In this document: piece by piece, positions 24,781 through 34,302 of the stretch
How positions within the stretch are numbered: the stretch's first letter is position 1
Layout of the letters: the number at the start of each line of letters is the position of its first letter
DNA from: JBCCQL01 sp039414355
GTDB lineage: Bacteria; Planctomycetota; Planctomycetia; Pirellulales; Lacipirellulaceae
DNA length: 64,000 nucleotides
NCBI GenBank assembly: GCA_039414355.1
Contig: JBCDJN010000013.1
Location: 1-64,000, forward strand
Direction: 5' to 3'
The notes under the pieces: generated by a model
What the model was told of the DNA's origin: nothing
The model's input: the letters and a program-made list of their open reading frames with translations, nothing else
Databases searched by the model: none
Position numbers and translations under genes: made by a program

Positions 24781-26721
24781 ATGAAGACAAACCGTACGCT
24801 CCTGGCCGCGGCTGTCGCGCTTGCGACGGCCCTGGCTGGCTCCACCGCAACGGCGCAAATCAACACATGGACCGGCGACGGCGCCACCAACGCCTTCTCC
24901 GACGGCAATAACTGGGACTTCTTCTTTACGCCAGACCCGGTCTTGTTCAGCGAGTCGCGCATCGGCGCCGACGTCCCGGGCTTGCCGGACGCAACCAATA
25001 CGCTGGCGACCGTGGCCGCCGATCTGTCGTTGACGCCTTCGTCTCGCCTCGTGCTGGGAGAAGGGACCCAACAAGACGGAACCCCCTACGAGGGCTCGCT
25101 CGCAATCTCGTCGGGCGGACAACTCGTCGTTCAGCCGGGCGTGGGCGGCGGCAACGGCAACCTTGAAGTTGGCAACAACGGCGGCATTGGAACGCTCGCC
25201 GTCTCTGGATCGGGGGCCCTTCAGGTCGACGGCCAACTCGCGGCCAACGGCGGCAGCGGTGGCGACAGCTCGATGACGTTTAGCGACTCGGCCGCGGTAA
25301 CCGCTTCGTCTTTGTTCACGGAGAGACGCCTTCGGCTCGAGGGGGGTGGCGTCACCTTCTCCGTTGCCAATGACGCGATCCTGGGGCAGTTCGGCGTGCA
25401 CGAGTGGGCGTTCTCGCCGTCCGGCGCCGGCCCGTCGGTGATGTCCGTGGCAGGCGAGTTGAGCCTCGACGGTACGCTGAGCATCGATACGCTCGGCGAA
25501 ACGCCTTCGGTCGGCGATTCTTGGGTCATCGCCGACTCGGGAAGTGTGATCCAAGGGTTCACGAGCATCGATACCTCGGCAGTACCGGGTCTTGGTCAAG
25601 GGGTCGCGGTGCGTGTGTTTCAAAGCGGCGGCGGCGTGAACGGCGTCGAGACGAATGTCGTGGTCGAGCAACAGCCCGTTCTGGTGGTCAATCGCCAAAC
25701 GGGCGCCGTCTCCATCCGCAACCCCGGCGCCGCGGCGAGCATTGCGATCGACTCCTACGACGTGCTCTCCGCAAGCGGCGGCCTGAACGTCGGCAACTGG
25801 ACCAGCCTCGCCCCCAGCGCCGGCTGGCAGGAAGCCAACCCGAGCGCAAACAACCTCTCCGAGCTCAACGCGTTATCCTCCGAGTCGTTTGACGGGGGTT
25901 CGGACGCCGCGCTCGGCGAAGTCTTCGAGCCTGTCGCGATGCCGTTTGGAGTCGATACCGAGGACCTCGACTTCAAGTTCTCCCCGCTCGGCGAGGGTGA
26001 GGTGGATGGCCTCGTCGTCTACGAGGGCATTCCGACTGACACCCTTACGCTCAACATCGACCGGACGACCGGCGACGCCCAGATCATTAACGGCTTCCGG
26101 AGTTCTATCTCCATCGACACCTACACGGTCACTTCCGAATCGGGGTCACTCGACGTCGGTGCGGGGGGGTTCGACGCAATCGGTGGCGATTGGCAGGTCG
26201 CCGAGTCGGACCCCGACGCCGTATCCGAACTGAATCCGCTGAGCCAGCTGACTCTCGGCTCGGGCGCCGCTCAGTCTCTCGGGTCGCTGTTTGATTTCGA
26301 CGCCGTCGGCGCTGAAGAAGACTTGGTGTTCGAGTTCTCCTTGCCGACGGACACCACCTCACGCTTCGGCAAGGTGGTGTTTGCCGATGAGCTCTCGGTG
26401 CTGCCGCAGGGCTTGGACGGAGACTTCAACGACGACGGCCTTGTCGACGCCGCGGACTACACCGTTTGGCGAGACAATCTCGGCAGCAGCAGCGACGCAC
26501 TGAACGGCAACGGCACGGGAGACCCCAGCGGGCTGGTGGTCATCGCGGACTACCTGCTCTGGCGATCGCAATTCGGCGCCAGCGCCGGAGCGTCGCAGCT
26601 GCCGGCGAGTGTCCCTGAACCAGGCGCCCTCGCCATAGCGTGCTGCCTGGCGGGGCTTCTTGGCATCCGCCGCCAGAGTTTAGACCGTGAAGCACGTCAA
26701 TCACGAAGGGAAGCAGCATGA
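24781..26721 (+). CDS. Exported PEP-CTERM protein with beta-solenoid start and dockerin-like repeat
   Basis: This is a 646-residue protein with a signal peptide (MKTNRTLLAAAVALATALAG). An N-terminal WTGDG...NNWDFFFTP segment is typical of autotransporter-like PEP-CTERM proteins. Beta-solenoid GGG-rich stretches follow, and then two copies of a ~110-residue module that begins LVVNRQTGAVSIRNPGAAAS and LTLNIDRTTGDAQIINGFRS and ends in GEVFEPVAMPFG-like sequence. A dockerin-like pair (GDFNDDGLVDAADYTVWRD, IADYLLWRSQFG) and a PEP-CTERM tail (VPEPGALAIACCLAGLLGIR) close the protein. Its stop overlaps the DUF1559 start (ATGA), so it is translated together with that pseudopilin-like protein. Confidence 0.8.
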   Translation: MKTNRTLLAAAVALATALAGSTATAQINTWTGDGATNAFSDGNNWDFFFTPDPVLFSESRIGADVPGLPDATNTLATVAADLSLTPSSRLVLGEGTQQDGTPYEGSLAISSGGQLVVQPGVGGGNGNLEVGNNGGIGTLAVSGSGALQVDGQLAANGGSGGDSSMTFSDSAAVTASSLFTERRLRLEGGGVTFSVANDAILGQFGVHEWAFSPSGAGPSVMSVAGELSLDGTLSIDTLGETPSVGDSWVIADSGSVIQGFTSIDTSAVPGLGQGVAVRVFQSGGGVNGVETNVVVEQQPVLVVNRQTGAVSIRNPGAAASIAIDSYDVLSASGGLNVGNWTSLAPSAGWQEANPSANNLSELNALSSESFDGGSDAALGEVFEPVAMPFGVDTEDLDFKFSPLGEGEVDGLVVYEGIPTDTLTLNIDRTTGDAQIINGFRSSISIDTYTVTSESGSLDVGAGGFDAIGGDWQVAESDPDAVSELNPLSQLTLGSGAAQSLGSLFDFDAVGAEEDLVFEFSLPTDTTSRFGKVVFADELSVLPQGLDGDFNDDGLVDAADYTVWRDNLGSSSDALNGNGTGDPSGLVVIADYLLWRSQFGASAGASQLPASVPEPGALAIACCLAGLLGIRRQSLDREARQSRREAA

Positions 26722-27734
26722 CCGCACGGAGAGGCTTTACGCTCGTCGAGCTGTTGGTCGTCATCGCGATCATCGGCATCCTGATCGCGCTCTTGCTGCC
26801 GGCGGTTCAAGCCGCACGCGAGGCCGCCCGGCGGAACACGTGCAAGAACCACCTCAAGCAGATGGGGCTGGCATGCCTCAATCACGAGAGCGTCCACGGC
26901 CACTTCCCAACATCCGGCTTCGGTTGGCGGTGGCAGCCTGATCCCGACCTTGGTTACGGCAGTGATCAGCCCGGCGGGTGGCCCTTCCAACTGCTGGCTT
27001 ACGTTGAACAGGGCCCGCTCCGCGACTTGGCGTCCAGCATCGATAACGCCGCGGACAAGCAAGCGGTGATGCTTCAGATCGTGCAAACGCCGATCGATCT
27101 CTTCAACTGCCCGAGCCGCCGCGCAACGCAAATCTATCCGATCGAGCGGAACAACTTCCTCGCCTTCAACTTGTTGAACTGCCGTGCCGGTTCCTGCAGC
27201 GTCGCGCGGGGCGACTACGCGGCGAACGCCGGAAACGCCGAGCCCGTTGGCCAGGGCGGGCCCGAGACGCCCGCCGCGGTCGCGACCTTCAGCAACTGGA
27301 TTACCGACACCCAGAGCGGCGTCATGTTCCAGCGCAGCCGCGTAAGGATCGCTCAGATCGTCGACGGGACTTCCAATACCGCCTTGATCGGCGAGAAGTA
27401 CATGGACCCCAATCTCTACGAAAACGGCGAGGACCCCGCCGACGACCAAAACGTCTTCGTGGGGCACGACCAGGACACGCTCCGCTACACCGGATTCCGC
27501 CTCGCCGGCGACGGGGCGGCGGTGGTTTGGCTGCCGTTCTCGGACCGGCCGGGGTTTGTTCCCACCGCGGAGAACGGCGACGTCCGCCCGTCCTTCGGCT
27601 CCGCTCACGCCGGCGCGATGAACATGGCGTTCTGCGACGGGTCCGTTCGATCGATCGAGTACGAAATTGACGGGGAAGTGTTCTTCAAGTACGGGGGCCG
27701 AGACGATGACGCGGTCCGCTACCCGGGCCCGTGA
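26718..27734 (+). CDS. DUF1559 (SBP_bac_10) family protein with type II pseudopilin N-terminus
   Basis: This 338-residue planctomycete-specific DUF1559 protein begins with a prepilin-type signal, ARRGFTLVELLVVIAIIGIL then LLPAVQAAREAARR, with the conserved Gly-Phe cleavage site and +5 Glu. It ends with the family motif SAHAGAMNMAFCDGSVR. DUF1559 proteins are thought to act at or across the envelope with pseudopilus-like systems, but their function is unproven. Four-base overlaps link it to the PEP-CTERM gene before it and to the ECF sigma gene after it (GTGA), so it belongs to the glucan-region operon. Confidence 0.93.
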   Translation: MTARRGFTLVELLVVIAIIGILIALLLPAVQAAREAARRNTCKNHLKQMGLACLNHESVHGHFPTSGFGWRWQPDPDLGYGSDQPGGWPFQLLAYVEQGPLRDLASSIDNAADKQAVMLQIVQTPIDLFNCPSRRATQIYPIERNNFLAFNLLNCRAGSCSVARGDYAANAGNAEPVGQGGPETPAAVATFSNWITDTQSGVMFQRSRVRIAQIVDGTSNTALIGEKYMDPNLYENGEDPADDQNVFVGHDQDTLRYTGFRLAGDGAAVVWLPFSDRPGFVPTAENGDVRPSFGSAHAGAMNMAFCDGSVRSIEYEIDGEVFFKYGGRDDDAVRYPGP

Positions 27735-28312
27735 ACGCCGAGCGAACCCTGGACGCATCGAGTAACAGCAACGCCGAAGGACGCCCGGTCGAGCGGGAGC
27801 CGGACCGCAACGCAGAGTTTGTCAAGCTTTACGCCGAGGCTTACCCCAGGCTCCAATTCCTCCTAATGGCTTTGCTGCCCAACCGAAGCCACGCGGCCGA
27901 TGTACTGCAAGAGACAAGCGTCGTCCTGTGGAGTAAGTTCTCAACCTTTGAGTCGGGAACCAACTTCTACGCGTGGGCGAGCGCGATTGCGCGACTGCAA
28001 ACCCTCAAGTTCTACGAGCAAAACTCCCGGTCGCCAAAGCTCTTCAGCCTCGAGACGCTGGAGCAGATTGCCCTGCAGGTGGACAAGGCGGGCGGGGCGG
28101 ACGAGCCCCTTGTCGGAGCGCTCAACGAGTGCCTTGAGCGCCTGTCGGACGCGGATCGGGCACTGATCAGGAGACGCTACGATGGAGAAGTATCAGTCCA
28201 GGGCATGGCCGCCGAGATAGGTGTGACCCCCAACATGATCTCGAAATCCCTCACTAGGATCCGCAAAATCCTGCTGGCGTGCGTGCAACGCGCGGCAACA
28301 AGTCAGGGCTGA
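27731..28312 (+). CDS. ECF RNA polymerase sigma factor (Rhodopirellula/Verrucomicrobium type)
   Basis: This is a 193-residue ECF sigma factor. Region 2 contains FVKLYAEAYPRLQFLLMALL, HAADVLQETSVVLWSKFSTF and NFYAWASAIARLQTLKFYE; region 4 contains LSDADRALIRRRYDGEVSVQ and the helix-turn-helix GMAAEIGVTPNMISKSLTRI. It starts with GTG inside the DUF1559 stop. The next gene encodes a FecR-type membrane anti-sigma protein, a standard pairing in which a surface signal releases the sigma factor. The glucanases two genes downstream are likely targets by context. Confidence 0.92.
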   Translation: MNAERTLDASSNSNAEGRPVEREPDRNAEFVKLYAEAYPRLQFLLMALLPNRSHAADVLQETSVVLWSKFSTFESGTNFYAWASAIARLQTLKFYEQNSRSPKLFSLETLEQIALQVDKAGGADEPLVGALNECLERLSDADRALIRRRYDGEVSVQGMAAEIGVTPNMISKSLTRIRKILLACVQRAATSQG

Positions 28313-28372
28313 GTCCCCGTCTCAGACGGTTCGGCCCCGCCAACGATCCGCCCCTGGTAGCAGACAAGCGCC

Positions 28373-30736
28373 TTGGATAACTCGCCCCGGCAAGAACCCG
28401 ACCGCATCGCCCTCTCAGCGTCCGACGCCGAGGCCGCGCATCGCCTTTGCAGCCGGCTTCTCGACGATGTGCTCACCGAGTCAGAGGCGATCCGGCTGGG
28501 GGAACTCGTCGGTCAATCGAGTCTCGCCAGGGCGATCTATCTGCGGCACGTCGCCCTCGAGCAGGCCCTGGTTGCCGACGCGGGAACGCACAAGGTCTCC
28601 GAGGTTGAGCTCTTGCGGGGCCACGTCACGGCCGACTCGATGCGGGAGAGCCCCGCGGCCATGCCAGAAGGAGTCTCCAAGACGCCCGGGTTGCGTGCTC
28701 GCGTTGCACAGAGACGCTTCGCCGTGGCCCTCTCAGTCGCCGCCACCCTCCTGCTGGCGTTGGCTTCATCGCCATGGTTCGGCGACGGCTCCGGACAAGA
28801 GCAGCGGGCGTCGACCGACCAATTCGCGGCCGGACTCCGCGTTGTCTACGCGTCGCTCGACGGGTCGCGGGGTTTGCAGAGCGAAGACCTCGTGCCCTTC
28901 GACGCCCCGCTCCCCGTTGGCAACGGACACGTCGAACTGCTGTACGACCACGGCACGCGGCTCACGCTGATTGGGCCCGCCGAGTTTGTGCCGGAGCCTC
29001 ATGGCGGCGTGCTGCGGCGGGGGCGACTGCTCGCGTCGGTCACCGAAGCCGGCCACGGGTTCACCGTTAAGACCCCAAACGGAAAGGTCGTCGATCTGGG
29101 AACCGAGTTCGGCGTCGCGGTGGACGACTTCGGCCTGTCCGAAGTTGGTGTGTTCCAGGGCAAAGTCGAGGCGTACCCCGACCGGACCGACAACGAGCCG
29201 ATGAAGTTCGAACTCGGCGAAGGCAAAGGGCTGCAATGGGGGGGCAAGTCTGTCGTGCCTGTCGCGGCAGATCTTCGACGCTACGCCCGATCGCTTAACG
29301 AGTGGCAGAGCACACCTTTGGCCGACTCCGGCAGGGTTTGCATCGTCAACGACTTTCGTGAAGGCGGCTTCAATAGCGCAGCGTGGCAGACGCTCGGACC
29401 CGTGCGGCTTGGCGACGGCGTGTTGGAGTTGGGTTCGCCCAGCGACTTCGGCTCTCGCCCCTACCTAGTGTCTCGCGAGCAGTTTGATCCCGCGGACGGC
29501 ACACTAACCATCACCTGCGAAGTAGCGTTCGCGGGGGATGGCCCCAAGTCGCTCTTTGTTGTCACAAGAGCGCAAAGCGACAAAGGGGTCTCTCACGCCC
29601 CGTGGGACGACATGCTGGCGTCGGGCGCACGGTGTGGCATCAACGCGCTCGCTGGGCACGTTGAGACCGGCGTCAAGCTCGAAAGCAATCGCGAAGTGAA
29701 CAGCCACGCGCAGCGCGACCTCAGCCCAGCGACCGCCGACGCCGTGTACCGCCTCGTCGTCCGCGACGACGGGGTGAACCTCTCGTGCTCAGCAAGCACG
29801 CTAGACGGCATGTCGGTCGCCAGGACGGTGACACGCTCGCTCTTCCGGGGCCGCCGAAACCACGTCGCGATCGAAGGCCCGAGAGGGGGCGTCGCCCGGT
29901 TGCACAACATCAAGATTACACAAGACAGCCGCCCCGCCCGAGCCAACGACTACGGCGACGTGGTGTCGCTAGTGGGGCGGAACGGGATCGGAGACGCCAC
30001 GGACGAGTTGCTCGATCGCTTGGCGCCGAGGGACGGCGTCCTGCTGCTCGAAGACCGTTTCAGCAACGCAACGCTAGACGCCGAGCGGTGGACTACCCTA
30101 GGAGATGTCGCGACACGAGACGGCTCGGCATGGCTCGGGCTGATCAATCCCGAACGGCACATCGACACCTGGAGGAAACGGCCCTACCTGCTGCTTCGAG
30201 AGCCTCTTGAGCCGGGGCAGGGCACGCTAACGATCCTCGGCAAGATTGAGTTCTCTGACAACTACCTAGCCGGCTACGGGGCCTCGTTCGCGGTCGTGAC
30301 ACGCGCCGTCGATCGGCACGCAGCAGGCGACGGCTGGGAAGCGTCGATCGTCGACCGCGCGGTGCGTGCGAACTTTTGGCCGGCGTCTGTGAACCGCGGT
30401 CACACCCTGGAAATCCATCAGAAGACAGGAGCGGGCCCCGTCTCGCTGCTGGCCAAGAAGGGGGCACGAATCGACCCCGCATCACGGGTCTACGTCTTCC
30501 GTGTCACGGACGACGGACACGAGGTGTCGCTCACCATGGTCGACCCACGTCAGCCCCAGGATCGAATGACCATCGACGCCGTCGCGGCCCACGACAAGAC
30601 GCTTGGCCTTATCGGCTTCGAAAGCTGCTGGGGGTCGCCGATCGGGATCGACACGATACGCGTCTATCGTTCATCGCAGCCGAGTCCCCGACAGGCGGTG
30701 GTAGGCCCGGAGTCGGAGGCTGACACCCATGAGTAG
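28373..30736 (+). CDS. FecR-type anti-sigma protein with two LamG-like outer domains
   Basis: This 787-residue membrane protein starts with TTG at 28373. A cytoplasmic ~110-residue region (LLDDVLTESEAIRLGELVG) is followed by a single transmembrane helix (FAVALSVAATLLLALASS, ~residues 122-140). A FecR domain with GRLLASVTEAGHGFTVKTPN and VVDLGTEFGVAVDDFGLSEV comes next. The C-terminal ~460 residues hold two related ~220-residue domains, each with a RPYLxxREx(F/L)xPxxGTLTI segment and a FxVVTRA strand, resembling concanavalin/LamG lectin folds. The layout suggests a sensor that binds a carbohydrate outside and controls the ECF sigma factor encoded 60 bp upstream. The final bases overlap the GH30 gene by 8 bp. 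Confidence 0.85.
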   Translation: MDNSPRQEPDRIALSASDAEAAHRLCSRLLDDVLTESEAIRLGELVGQSSLARAIYLRHVALEQALVADAGTHKVSEVELLRGHVTADSMRESPAAMPEGVSKTPGLRARVAQRRFAVALSVAATLLLALASSPWFGDGSGQEQRASTDQFAAGLRVVYASLDGSRGLQSEDLVPFDAPLPVGNGHVELLYDHGTRLTLIGPAEFVPEPHGGVLRRGRLLASVTEAGHGFTVKTPNGKVVDLGTEFGVAVDDFGLSEVGVFQGKVEAYPDRTDNEPMKFELGEGKGLQWGGKSVVPVAADLRRYARSLNEWQSTPLADSGRVCIVNDFREGGFNSAAWQTLGPVRLGDGVLELGSPSDFGSRPYLVSREQFDPADGTLTITCEVAFAGDGPKSLFVVTRAQSDKGVSHAPWDDMLASGARCGINALAGHVETGVKLESNREVNSHAQRDLSPATADAVYRLVVRDDGVNLSCSASTLDGMSVARTVTRSLFRGRRNHVAIEGPRGGVARLHNIKITQDSRPARANDYGDVVSLVGRNGIGDATDELLDRLAPRDGVLLLEDRFSNATLDAERWTTLGDVATRDGSAWLGLINPERHIDTWRKRPYLLLREPLEPGQGTLTILGKIEFSDNYLAGYGASFAVVTRAVDRHAAGDGWEASIVDRAVRANFWPASVNRGHTLEIHQKTGAGPVSLLAKKGARIDPASRVYVFRVTDDGHEVSLTMVDPRQPQDRMTIDAVAAHDKTLGLIGFESCWGSPIGIDTIRVYRSSQPSPRQAVVGPESEADTHE

Positions 30737-32603
30737 CGTCCGACGGCGAACAGCCTGGCTGGCTTATTGCCTCTGCTTCGCGCTCGCAACGGCCTCGCTC
30801 GCGTCGACTAGCGACCCGGATCCAGGCAGCGTCACCGTGGTCCTGAGCGGCTACACGGCAGAGATCAGCGGACCCGAGATCCGAAAGCAGCGCGGGCAGA
30901 TCACCCACTGGCACAGCACTGAGTGCACGGCCGAGTGGTCGTTGACGGTCAACCAGTCGTGCGAAGCGACGGTGGCGGTCGATACGGCGGTCATCGAGGA
31001 CTTTGCCGGCAGCCGCTTCGAGGTGCTCATTGGCGACCAGAGGATCGTTGGCACGATGAAACCCACCGGGGGCTGGGAAGACTACCGGCGGTCTTCACTA
31101 GGCGAACTCCACCTTCCTGCGGGCACCCATCGGGTACGGCTGCGACCCATCGATCTGCCCAACGGCGTCATGGGCAACGTTAGAACGGTCCGGGTTCAGG
31201 GTGTGCACCTAAGCCGTGGCGCCGCTTTGAACCAAGCTGACCCCGGCGGCCCGATCCGTGTCATCGTGACTTCGCGGCACGGGGGTGATCGGCTTGCGCC
31301 GCAAGGCAGCCTCCGCCTTGAGAACAGCTCGCCGGCAGACGCCGTCGCGGTGGCGGTTGATGCAACGCGTTCGTTCCAGCAGATCGAGGGCTTCGGCGGC
31401 GCGTTCACCGAATCCGCCGCAACGGTGTGGCGGGCATTAAGCCCGCAACGCCAGCAAGAGTTAATCAAGGCGTACTTTGATCCCGACGCGGGGCACGGTT
31501 ACACGCTCTGCCGCACGCACATCAACAGCTGTGATTTCTCAAGTGGCAACTACGCCTACTCCGAGGTCGATGGGGACTTCGACCTTGAGCACTTTTCCAT
31601 CGACCATGACCGCGAGAACCTGATCCCACTGATCCACGCGGCACAGCGAACGGCAGGTGAGGGCCGAATCAAGCTATTGGCGTCGCCGTGGAGCCCGCCG
31701 GCTTGGATGAAGACCAACGGCAAGATGACCGAGGGCGGCAAGCTGAAACCGGAGTGCCGTGACGTCTGGGCTCGCTACTACTGTCGGTACATCGAGGAGT
31801 ACAAGAAGGCCGGAATCAATATCTGGGGCCTGACCGTCCAAAATGAACCCGCCGCGACGCAGCGTTGGGAATCGTGCCGCTACACCGCGGAGGAGGAGCG
31901 AGACTTCGTCCGGGATCACCTCGGCCCGGCGCTGCTTAGCGGCGGCCACAGCGGCGTCAAACTCCTCGTCTGGGACCACAACCGCGACCTCCTCTACGAG
32001 CGGGCGAGCTGCGTCTTTGACGATCCCGAAGCCTCCCGGTACGTGTGGGGCGCTGGGTTCCACTGGTACGTTTCCGACGAGTACCACCACGTGGAGATGG
32101 TCAGCAAGCTCTACCCCGACAAGAAGCTGCTCTTTACCGAGGGTTGCCTAGAAGGGGCTCACAACATCGGCCAGTGGTCAACCGGGGAAACCTACGCCCG
32201 AGCGATCATCAACGATCTGAATCACGGGGCCGTAGGCTGGATCGACTGGAACCTGCTGCTCAACACCGAAGGCGGCCCGAACCACGTTGGCAACTACTGC
32301 GCGGCGCCGGTAATCGCCGACACGGACGAAGACCGCCTGATCTACGGCAATTCTTACCACTACATCGGCCATTTCAGCCGATTCATCAAGCCGGGGGCGT
32401 ACCGGGTGTTCTGCAAGAACACCGGGACCGACGTCCTGAGCACCGCGTTCCGGAATCCCGATGGGTCGGTCGTAGTGATCCTGCTCAATGAGCGCGACTA
32501 CCCGGTCCAGTGCGCGCTCAGACTGGCGGGGAAACGCGCCCGCTTGCTGCTCGAGGAGCGTTCGATCGCGACCCTCGTGGCAGACGCCGCCTTGCTTCCG
32601 TGA
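30729..32603 (+). CDS. GH30 family glycoside hydrolase (glucosylceramidase/beta-1,6-glucanase type)
   Basis: This 624-residue exported enzyme has a signal peptide (residues ~1-25) and an N-terminal ~170-residue beta-sandwich with binding-module character. The GH30 (subfamily 1-like) barrel then begins QQIEGFGGAFTESAATVWRA and contains LCRTHINSCDFSSGNYAY and LLASPWSPPAWMKTNGKM. The acid/base Glu is in GLTVQNEPAATQRWESC and the nucleophile Glu in LLFTEGCLEGAHN, with WIDWNLLLNTEGGPNHVGNY after it. The enzymes cleave beta-1,6- or beta-1,3-linked glucosides. Beside a GH16 laminarinase-type enzyme it fits removal of beta-1,6 branches from laminarin-like glucans. It overlaps the FecR gene by 8 bp, which suggests co-expression. 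Confidence 0.92.
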   Translation: MSSVRRRTAWLAYCLCFALATASLASTSDPDPGSVTVVLSGYTAEISGPEIRKQRGQITHWHSTECTAEWSLTVNQSCEATVAVDTAVIEDFAGSRFEVLIGDQRIVGTMKPTGGWEDYRRSSLGELHLPAGTHRVRLRPIDLPNGVMGNVRTVRVQGVHLSRGAALNQADPGGPIRVIVTSRHGGDRLAPQGSLRLENSSPADAVAVAVDATRSFQQIEGFGGAFTESAATVWRALSPQRQQELIKAYFDPDAGHGYTLCRTHINSCDFSSGNYAYSEVDGDFDLEHFSIDHDRENLIPLIHAAQRTAGEGRIKLLASPWSPPAWMKTNGKMTEGGKLKPECRDVWARYYCRYIEEYKKAGINIWGLTVQNEPAATQRWESCRYTAEEERDFVRDHLGPALLSGGHSGVKLLVWDHNRDLLYERASCVFDDPEASRYVWGAGFHWYVSDEYHHVEMVSKLYPDKKLLFTEGCLEGAHNIGQWSTGETYARAIINDLNHGAVGWIDWNLLLNTEGGPNHVGNYCAAPVIADTDEDRLIYGNSYHYIGHFSRFIKPGAYRVFCKNTGTDVLSTAFRNPDGSVVVILLNERDYPVQCALRLAGKRARLLLEERSIATLVADAALLP

Positions 32604-32640
32604 TCCAACGAGTCCTCGCCCTTCAAGGAACCGCCTAGTC

Positions 32641-34218
32641 GTGCCACTTCGATCGCTCACCCTTGTCTTGTCGTTGGCCTTTGGCGCCGTCTCCGGGCTC
32701 AGCCAGGGCGGGCCAGTGATTGTGCCCGGCTGGGGCGCCCCGGTCTTTCGGGACGAGTTCGACGGCAGCAGCATCAACACCGGCGTGTGGGAGGTGGGCA
32801 ATTGGCCGAACGCGGCGAACAACGAAGAGCAGTACTACCACCCCGACCAAGTGCTGGTTTACGACGGCGGGCTGCACCTGTGGGCAGAACGCGACGACAA
32901 CTGGACCTACGGACGCAACTACAACTCCGGCCTGGTGCGGACCTGGCAAGGGTGGCGTTACGGCCGGTTTGAGGCCCGCGCAAAGATCCCGTGGGGCCAG
33001 GGCTTCTGGCCGGCGATCTGGATGCTGCCCCGTGGTCCCGCTTGGCCGGTGGGCGGCGAGATCGACATCATGGAGAACGTCGGCAACAACACGCGTTTCG
33101 TGAAGGGCTCGTACCACTACAACTGGGAACCGGGTTGGCCGATCACGAGCAACGCGGATTACATCACCGGGGAAGACTTCGCCGCCGGCTACCACGATTA
33201 CGCGGTCGAGTGGGAGGCGGATCAGATGCGGTTCTATGTGGACGGCAACCTCTACCACGTGATCGATAACCCCATCCAGCCGGACCCGGCTCCGATGAGT
33301 ATCACGCTCAACCTCGCGGTGGGCGGGGACTGGCCCGGTTCGCCCAGCTGGTCGACACCGTTCCCGTCAAGCTTCGACATCGACTACGTGAGGGTATGGC
33401 AACGCCCAGAGCTGACCGCGCCACCGACGTCCTTGATTGTCGACCCCGGCTTTGAGGCGGCGGACGGCGGGATGGAAGACTGGGGCCGATTCGGCAACAG
33501 CATCGACAACGTCACCTCCGACTACGGCACGCCCCGCGATGGAGAGAGGTCGCTCAAGCTGTACGGCCAGTTCAACGACGAAGACAACATCTCCGGCGCC
33601 TATCAGAGCCTGGCCGTTTCCCCGGGCGCAGGGATTGTCGCCGGGGCGCACGCGTTGATCCGTTCGGACGACTCGATCCTGGGAACCGAGAATGAAGCCC
33701 TGATGAAGCTGGAGTTCTACAGCGAGGCGGGCGCAGCGCGGGAATCGGAAGCCTTTCTGTCTGAGTCGATCGTCTCACTCTCCGACGGAATCGTCGACGA
33801 AGACTCTTGGACCTACTTCCAGATCGAAGACACCGCGCCCTACGGCACGGTCGAGGCACGCATCGCCTTCGTCTTTCTGCAGCCCGAAACGAGCGACTCC
33901 GGCTCGGTCTTCATCGACAGCGTCACGTTTGAAGCGACCCTCGAAGGCGACTTCAACCTCGACGGCGTGGTCGACGTCGCGGACTACACCGTGTGGCGTG
34001 ACACCGTTGGCACACAAGTGGAGCCCGGAACCGGCGCCGACGCCAACGAGAACGGCATCGTCGACCTGCAAGACTACGCCTGGTGGCGCGAAGCGATGCA
34101 CGGCCCGGCGCCCGAGCCGCTTGCGATCCCCGAGCCCACATCGGCAACCGGCTGGCTTGCGGCGACCGCCCTTGGCTGCTTCGTCCGCGGCTCGAGGCGT
34201 GGCCGTCGCCAACGTTGA
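32641..34218 (+). CDS. GH16 endo-beta-1,3-glucanase (laminarinase type) with binding module, dockerin-like repeat and PEP-CTERM tail
   Basis: GTG 32641 is the best start: it gives the signal peptide MPLRSLTLVLSLAFGAVSG and is preceded by AAGGA. The open frame continues upstream into the GH30 gene without homology. The GH16 jelly-roll follows: PVFRDEFDGSSINTGVWEVG, the catalytic motif GEIDIMENVG (two catalytic Glu), and LNLAVGGDWPGSP near the end. A second beta-sandwich (~residues 265-420, PGFEAADGGMEDW) looks like a carbohydrate-binding module. Then come dockerin-like loops (GDFNLDGVVDVADYTVWRD, ADANENGIVDLQDYAWWRE) and the PEP-CTERM tail (IPEPTSATGWLAATALGC). It probably makes the first endo-cuts in beta-1,3-glucan at the cell surface. 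Confidence 0.93.
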   Translation: MPLRSLTLVLSLAFGAVSGLSQGGPVIVPGWGAPVFRDEFDGSSINTGVWEVGNWPNAANNEEQYYHPDQVLVYDGGLHLWAERDDNWTYGRNYNSGLVRTWQGWRYGRFEARAKIPWGQGFWPAIWMLPRGPAWPVGGEIDIMENVGNNTRFVKGSYHYNWEPGWPITSNADYITGEDFAAGYHDYAVEWEADQMRFYVDGNLYHVIDNPIQPDPAPMSITLNLAVGGDWPGSPSWSTPFPSSFDIDYVRVWQRPELTAPPTSLIVDPGFEAADGGMEDWGRFGNSIDNVTSDYGTPRDGERSLKLYGQFNDEDNISGAYQSLAVSPGAGIVAGAHALIRSDDSILGTENEALMKLEFYSEAGAARESEAFLSESIVSLSDGIVDEDSWTYFQIEDTAPYGTVEARIAFVFLQPETSDSGSVFIDSVTFEATLEGDFNLDGVVDVADYTVWRDTVGTQVEPGTGADANENGIVDLQDYAWWREAMHGPAPEPLAIPEPTSATGWLAATALGCFVRGSRRGRRQR

Positions 34219-34223
34219 AGCTC

Positions 34224-34279
34224 GGCCGCCATTAGCGGCCGGCTGAGCAGTGGACCATCTACCCCGTAGTCCACTGCTC
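34224..34279. terminator. Strong bidirectional terminator-like hairpins
   Basis: Two inverted repeats lie between the convergent GH16 and PEP-CTERM genes. GGCCGC pairs with GCGGCC at 34224-34240. A perfect 11-bp pair GAGCAGTGGAC (34245-34255) and GTCCACTGCTC (34269-34279) encloses a 13-base loop. No long T-run follows. Position between convergent stops supports termination in both directions. Confidence 0.6.
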
Positions 34280-34302
34280 GTCGCCGGCAATCAGTAGCGC
34301 GA

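Noticed and set aside
24616..27758. Two long minus-strand frames opposite PEP-CTERM and DUF1559 genes
   Set aside because: Low-complexity Arg/Val/Asp composition and no family motifs; the plus-strand proteins are unambiguous.
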